From positions 1 to 61,426 of the forward strand of contig CALTCK010000011.1 in the NCBI GenBank assembly GCA_943842625.1: a stretch of 61,426 bases of DNA, read 5' to 3'. The DNA is from an uncultured Flavobacteriaceae bacterium (GTDB lineage: Bacteria; Bacteroidota; Bacteroidia; Flavobacteriales; Flavobacteriaceae). The notes beneath the pieces were generated by a model. That model was not told where the DNA came from. It did no database searches and worked only from the letters and a program-made list of their open reading frames with translations. Below, piece after piece: positions 57,947 to 61,426 of this stretch (its first letter is position 1; each line of letters opens with the position of its first letter). The position numbers and the translations under genes were made by a program.

Positions 57947-58237
57947 TTATTTTACCTTCACATTTGTTTTTACACCTTCTACAAAAACTTTTGCAGGCTT
58001 GAATGCTGGTATATTGTGTGCAGGGATTTTGATTGTTGTATTTTTTGAAATGTTTCTTCCTGTTTTTTCAGCTCTTTTCTTAACGATAAAACTTCCAAAT
58101 CCTCTTAAGTAAACGTTGTCACCACCTTCTAAAGAAGTTTTCACTTCTTTCATGAAGGTTTCAACTGTAGCTTGAACATCTCCCTTTTCCATTCCTAGTT
58201 TCTCTGAAATCTTAGCTACGATATCTGCTTTCGTCAT
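57947..58237 (-). CDS. hup: HU family DNA-binding protein
   Basis: 96 residues, the classic histone-like HU/IHF fold: MTKADIVAKISEKLGMEKGDVQATVETFMKEV helices, then GDNVYLRGFGSFIVKKRAEKTGRN and the DNA-binding arm KNTTIKIPAHNIPAFKPAK. It bends and compacts DNA. It has a good predicted promoter at 58281-58313. Confidence 0.96.
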   Translation of the reverse strand: MTKADIVAKISEKLGMEKGDVQATVETFMKEVKTSLEGGDNVYLRGFGSFIVKKRAEKTGRNISKNTTIKIPAHNIPAFKPAKVFVEGVKTNVKVK

Positions 58238-58280
58238 TATGTATTATATTTATTTATTAAAATTTCTTTTTTCAAGAGGG

Positions 58281-58313
58281 CAAATATATGAATTTTATAA
58301 TCAAAAAATCAAA
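58281..58313 (-). promoter_or_regulatory. Predicted promoter of hup
   Basis: On the minus strand TTTG (58313-58310) and TATATTTG (58288-58281) are separated by 21 bases, matching the Bacteroidota consensus. The start codon is 43 bases further on. Confidence 0.6.
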
Positions 58314-58346
58314 TGCTAAACCATTAAAATTTAATTAGATAAAGGC

Positions 58347-58354
58347 TAATTTTG
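58347..58354 (+). promoter_or_regulatory. Predicted -7 box of mutY
   Basis: TAATTTTG followed by CGGT and the ATG. The spacing to the start codon is nearly the same as at glyS, compatible with a leaderless or almost leaderless mRNA. No clear -33 element seen. Confidence 0.4.
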
Positions 58355-58358
58355 CGGT

Positions 58359-59432
58359 ATGTCAAAAAGTAATTCATTTTTTAGTAAAAAACTCATATCG
58401 TGGTACTTAACTCATAAAAGAGATTTGCCTTGGCGAAGAACTCAATTACCTTACCATGTTTGGCTTTCAGAAATTATACTTCAACAAACAAGAGTTGACC
58501 AAGGATTACCTTACTACAAAGCCTTTGTAAGCAAGTATCCCCTAATAAAAGATTTAGCGGATGCAACGGAAGAAGAAGTTCTCAAATTATGGCAAGGTTT
58601 AGGCTATTATTCTCGAGCTCGTAACCTTTATTCCACTGCAAAATTTATAGCCAACGAGCTCAACGGAGAATTTCCATCTTCTTACCAAGGCTTAACTAAA
58701 TTAAAGGGTGTAGGGGATTATACGGCAAGTGCAATAGCGTCCATATGTTTTAATGAAGCTTCAGCAGTGGTAGATGGAAATGTATATCGTGTACTCTCCA
58801 GATATTATGGTATTGAAACTCCTATTAATAGTAGTCATGGAATTAAAGAATTTAAAAAAATGGCTCAAACTCTAATTGATAAAAATAATCCAGGAGACCA
58901 TAATCAAGCCATTATGGAGTTTGGTGCCCTGCATTGTAAACCAAAAAACCCTGAATGCCATAGCTGTATTTTTAATAACAGTTGTGTGTCTTTACAAAAA
59001 GGAATGATCGCTCGATTACCTGTTAAATTAAAAAAAACAAAAATAAAAAAAGTATATTTTAATTATATAGTCATATTAACAGAGGACGGTAAAACAATAT
59101 TCCAAAAAAGGACTGGTAAGGGGATTTGGGAAAATTTATATCAATTTCCGCTAATTGAATCTGCTCAAAACATCAATAAGGATGAGCTTTTAAAATCGAA
59201 AGAATTTAGTGAACTATCTGCTATTTATGGAATTAGCTCTTTAGTTCTATATAACGAAAAGATTAAAATTCATAAATTATCTCACCGACATATTTATGCA
59301 AGATTTTGGATAGCGGAATCATCAATAATTTCCGATACTGCTGTCCTAGTACCTCAAATATTTAATTATCCAGCATCTAATTTAATTGATACCTTTATAA
59401 ATGCTTTTTTCAAAAAAAAGAAACAGCATTAA
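58359..59432 (+). CDS. mutY: A/G-specific adenine DNA glycosylase
   Basis: 357 residues. It removes adenine paired with 8-oxoguanine. The catalytic Glu is in LSEIILQQTRVDQG, the helix-hairpin-helix is LTKLKGVGDYTASAIAS with the catalytic Asp in VVDGNVYRVLSR, and the 4Fe-4S cluster ligands have the C-x6-C-x2-C-x5-C spacing (CKPKNPECHSCIFNNSC). A C-terminal NUDIX-like recognition domain follows. It is the first of the mutY-ssb-gldE-gldD gene order typical of flavobacteria. Confidence 0.96.
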   Translation: MSKSNSFFSKKLISWYLTHKRDLPWRRTQLPYHVWLSEIILQQTRVDQGLPYYKAFVSKYPLIKDLADATEEEVLKLWQGLGYYSRARNLYSTAKFIANELNGEFPSSYQGLTKLKGVGDYTASAIASICFNEASAVVDGNVYRVLSRYYGIETPINSSHGIKEFKKMAQTLIDKNNPGDHNQAIMEFGALHCKPKNPECHSCIFNNSCVSLQKGMIARLPVKLKKTKIKKVYFNYIVILTEDGKTIFQKRTGKGIWENLYQFPLIESAQNINKDELLKSKEFSELSAIYGISSLVLYNEKIKIHKLSHRHIYARFWIAESSIISDTAVLVPQIFNYPASNLIDTFINAFFKKKKQH

Positions 59433-59500
59433 AACAAAAAAAAATAGTTATATTTAGTTCACAAAAGATAACTTTGCGCAACTTAAATACTAAATAAATT

Positions 59501-59887
59501 ATGAGTGGTACACTAAATAAAGTAATGCTAATTGGGCACACTGGAGATGATGTAAAAATGCATTATTTCGAAGGTGGAGGAAGTATAGGAAGGTTCCCAA
59601 TAGCGACCAACGAATCGTACACCAATAAAGCAACGGGTGAAAAAATCACCAACACTGAATGGCATAGTGTAGTTGTTAAAAACAAAGGAGCTGAGATTTG
59701 TGAAAAGTATTTAAAAAAAGGAGATATGGTATACATTGAAGGTCGTTTAAAAACAAGGAAATGGCAAGATGAAGAGGGGAAAGATCGTTATAATACTGAG
59801 GTTCATTGTACCGAGTTTACTTTTTTAAGCCCAAAAGGGGACAGTGGAAATAATGCGGATGCTAATCCGGAAACGAAACCTTTTTAA
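59501..59887 (+). CDS. ssb: Single-stranded DNA-binding protein
   Basis: 128 residues: an OB fold (NKVMLIGHTGDDVKMHYFEGGGSIGRFPIATNESY, EWHSVVVKNKGAEICEKYLKKGDMVYIEGRLKTRKWQD) and a short tail of only ~18 residues ending ANPETKPF. The terminal Pro-Phe used for docking DNA-metabolism proteins is retained, but the tail lacks the usual run of Asp residues. A TAACTTTG box is at 59469-59476. It may be the second, gliding-locus copy of SSB found in many flavobacteria. Confidence 0.93.
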   Translation: MSGTLNKVMLIGHTGDDVKMHYFEGGGSIGRFPIATNESYTNKATGEKITNTEWHSVVVKNKGAEICEKYLKKGDMVYIEGRLKTRKWQDEEGKDRYNTEVHCTEFTFLSPKGDSGNNADANPETKPF

Positions 59888-59904
59888 TATCAATTCATTT
59901 AATT

Positions 59905-61227
59905 TTGGATACGGAACCTCCTAGTTTACTTCTAGTCACATCAATAAACAGTGAATTAATAATAAGTATTATTATTATGATCATATTATTGATTTGTTCT
60001 GCGTTAATTTCAGGTGCTGAGATTTCTTTTTTTTCCTTGACAGCAACCGATTTTGAAGACGAATCTTCTGATAAAGAACTGTCAGCTAACTTGACAATCG
60101 TTAAAAAATTATTATCAAAGCCTAAAAAGTTATTGGCGACTATTTTAGTTGCTAATAACTTTATAAATATTGCTATTGTTTTATTGTTCGCATCTTTAGG
60201 TGACCAGGTTTTTTCTGGTATCACAAAAAGTTATTATGGAATTAATCTCAGATTTTTATTGGAAGTAGGTATAGTCACCTTTATAATTTTATTATTTGGC
60301 GAAATTTTACCTAAAGTATATGCAAGTAGAAAGAGTATTCAGTTTTCTTCTTTTATGGCATTGCCTTTAAATTTTTTAGATACTATTTTATCTCCGATTA
60401 GCAGACCTATGCAATCAGGGATTCAGTTTATTGAAGAAAAATTTAGAAATCAAAAATCCAATATAAGTGTCGATCAATTATCACAAGCTCTGGAGCTTAC
60501 TTCTGATGAAGATAAACTTAACGAAGATCATAAAATTTTACAAGGCATTGTAACTTTCGGGAATACAGACACTAAACAAGTTATGAAGCCTAGAATTGAT
60601 ATTTTTGCATTAGAAGAAACTACGTTATATGAAGTTATCATGCCAGATATTATTGCTAATGGATATTCTAGAATCCCTGTTTTTAAAGATAATATAGATA
60701 CGATTAGTGGTATTCTATACGTTAAAGATTTAATGCCATTTATCGATCGGAAAGAGCTTGACTGGAATAAACTGATACGCAAGCCTTATTTTGTGCCAGA
60801 AAACAAAAAACTTGACGATTTACTGAATGAATTTAAAGAAATGCATATGCATATGGCTATTGTTGTTGACGAATATGGAGGAACAAGTGGTCTAATTACC
60901 CTCGAGGATATTATCGAGGAAATTGTTGGAGAAATCAGTGATGAGTTTGATGATGAAGATCTTATATTTTCTAAACTAGATGAAAACAACTTTGTTTTTG
61001 AAGGTAAAACGCCCATCAAGGATTTTTATAAAGTTTTAAAAATTGATGACTCTCTATTGTTTGACAACCAAAAGGGAGAGGCAGAAACGCTAGCAGGATT
61101 TATTTTAGAGGTTTCTAAAAGTTTTCCAAAAAGAGGTGAAGTAATAAAATTTCATAATTATACCTTTACTGTAGAGGGATTTGATAATAAAAGAATCAAT
61201 CAAATTAAAGTTTCAATCAAAAATTAA
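59905..61227 (+). CDS. gldE: Gliding motility protein GldE (CNNM/CorB-type membrane protein)
   Basis: 440 residues. The start is a TTG (59905) giving MDTEPPSLLL, since the next Met lies inside the first membrane helix and the MD-x-EP beginning is typical of GldE. A DUF21 domain with about four helices (residues ~15-180: LICSALISGAEISFFSL, LLATILVANNFINIAIVLLF) is followed by two CBS domains (MKPRIDIFALEE, SRIPVFKDNIDTISGILYVKDL, MAIVVDEYGGTSGLITLEDIIEEIVGEI) and a CorC-HlyC domain. In Flavobacterium johnsoniae GldE is associated with GldD. It is followed 1 bp later by gldD. Confidence 0.93.
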   Translation: MDTEPPSLLLVTSINSELIISIIIMIILLICSALISGAEISFFSLTATDFEDESSDKELSANLTIVKKLLSKPKKLLATILVANNFINIAIVLLFASLGDQVFSGITKSYYGINLRFLLEVGIVTFIILLFGEILPKVYASRKSIQFSSFMALPLNFLDTILSPISRPMQSGIQFIEEKFRNQKSNISVDQLSQALELTSDEDKLNEDHKILQGIVTFGNTDTKQVMKPRIDIFALEETTLYEVIMPDIIANGYSRIPVFKDNIDTISGILYVKDLMPFIDRKELDWNKLIRKPYFVPENKKLDDLLNEFKEMHMHMAIVVDEYGGTSGLITLEDIIEEIVGEISDEFDDEDLIFSKLDENNFVFEGKTPIKDFYKVLKIDDSLLFDNQKGEAETLAGFILEVSKSFPKRGEVIKFHNYTFTVEGFDNKRINQIKVSIKN

Positions 61228-61228
61228 T

Positions 61229-61426
61229 ATGAGAATCTTCTTATTATCAGTTGTATTTTTATTTTTTTATTCTTGTCAAGACGAGGTTGTTGTAAAACCA
61301 AAAGCCCAACTGAGATTGGATTATCCCACGGCAAATTATGAAGTCATTAAAGGAGTTTTTCCTTACCAATTTCAAAAAAATAAACTTGCGAAATTAGTTT
61401 CTAAAAAAAATAATGCTTTAAATTTA
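61229..61426 (+). CDS. gldD: Gliding motility lipoprotein GldD (5' part, cut by window end)
   Basis: 66 codons are visible: signal peptide MRIFLLSVVFLFFYSC with Cys16 as the lipidated residue, then QDEVVVKPKAQLRLDYPTANY. The KPKAQLRLDYP segment and the position right after gldE identify GldD, a lipoprotein needed for gliding and T9SS function. The stop codon lies beyond the window. Confidence 0.9.
   Translation, partial: MRIFLLSVVFLFFYSCQDEVVVKPKAQLRLDYPTANYEVIKGVFPYQFQKNKLAKLVSKKNNALNL

Overview
The window looks like chromosomal DNA of a low-GC marine-type Flavobacteriaceae (Bacteroidota). The support is: cargo proteins with C-terminal type IX secretion (T9SS) sorting domains, the mutY-ssb-gldE-gldD gliding-motility neighbourhood, many lipoproteins, an atpD-atpC pair standing apart from other ATP synthase genes, a fumarate-reductase-like sdhCAB operon with one membrane subunit, and promoters of the Bacteroidota type (TTTG around -33, TAnnTTTG around -7). 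I see no phage, insertion sequence, CRISPR array, tRNA or rRNA.

Layout. 1-8.2 kb (minus strand): a truncated surface lipoprotein with repeats, then four tandem paralogs of the choice-of-anchor B beta-propeller family, one enlarged by HYR domains. 8.3-14.2 kb (plus): a complete RND efflux operon. 14.3-17.5 kb: thiL, an alpha/beta hydrolase and an aminopeptidase P. 17.8-21.2 kb: sdhC-sdhA-sdhB. 21.5-27.4 kb: nitrilase-like omega-amidase, Ig-like lipoprotein, comF, a coiled-coil membrane protein, glyS and a small lipoprotein. 27.6-33.8 kb: a GEVED-type secreted protein facing a large predicted outer-membrane protein, both frameshifted. 33.9-40.5 kb: xth, an aldo/keto reductase, radA, an esterase-like protein, a flippase-like protein, panD and panC. 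40.6-44.9 kb: glgA-like gene, DUF4270 lipoprotein and glmS. 45.0-47.1 kb: an accessory patch with a 43-aa ORF, a lipoprotein and a membrane-anchored putative regulator. 47.3-51.5 kb: a TonB-dependent receptor with a GDSL lipoprotein. 51.8-53.6 kb: atpD-atpC. 53.7-58.2 kb: a second TonB receptor, recX, RNase G, a 30-aa basic protein and HU. 58.4 kb to the end: mutY, ssb, gldE and the start of gldD.

Most of the window is housekeeping. The points that deserve attention are: (1) five single-base frameshifts, all in the same direction, in three neighbouring genes (sdhC, the GEVED protein, the outer-membrane protein), which are most simply assembly errors but are testable; (2) the fourfold secreted-propeller array with a 20-bp upstream element repeated at nearly the same distance from two of its genes; (3) a membrane-anchored candidate transcription regulator with repeated operator-like sequences upstream; (4) two tandem hairpins ahead of RNase G; (5) an esterase fold with Asp in place of the catalytic Ser. 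No unmistakable new multi-gene system was found.
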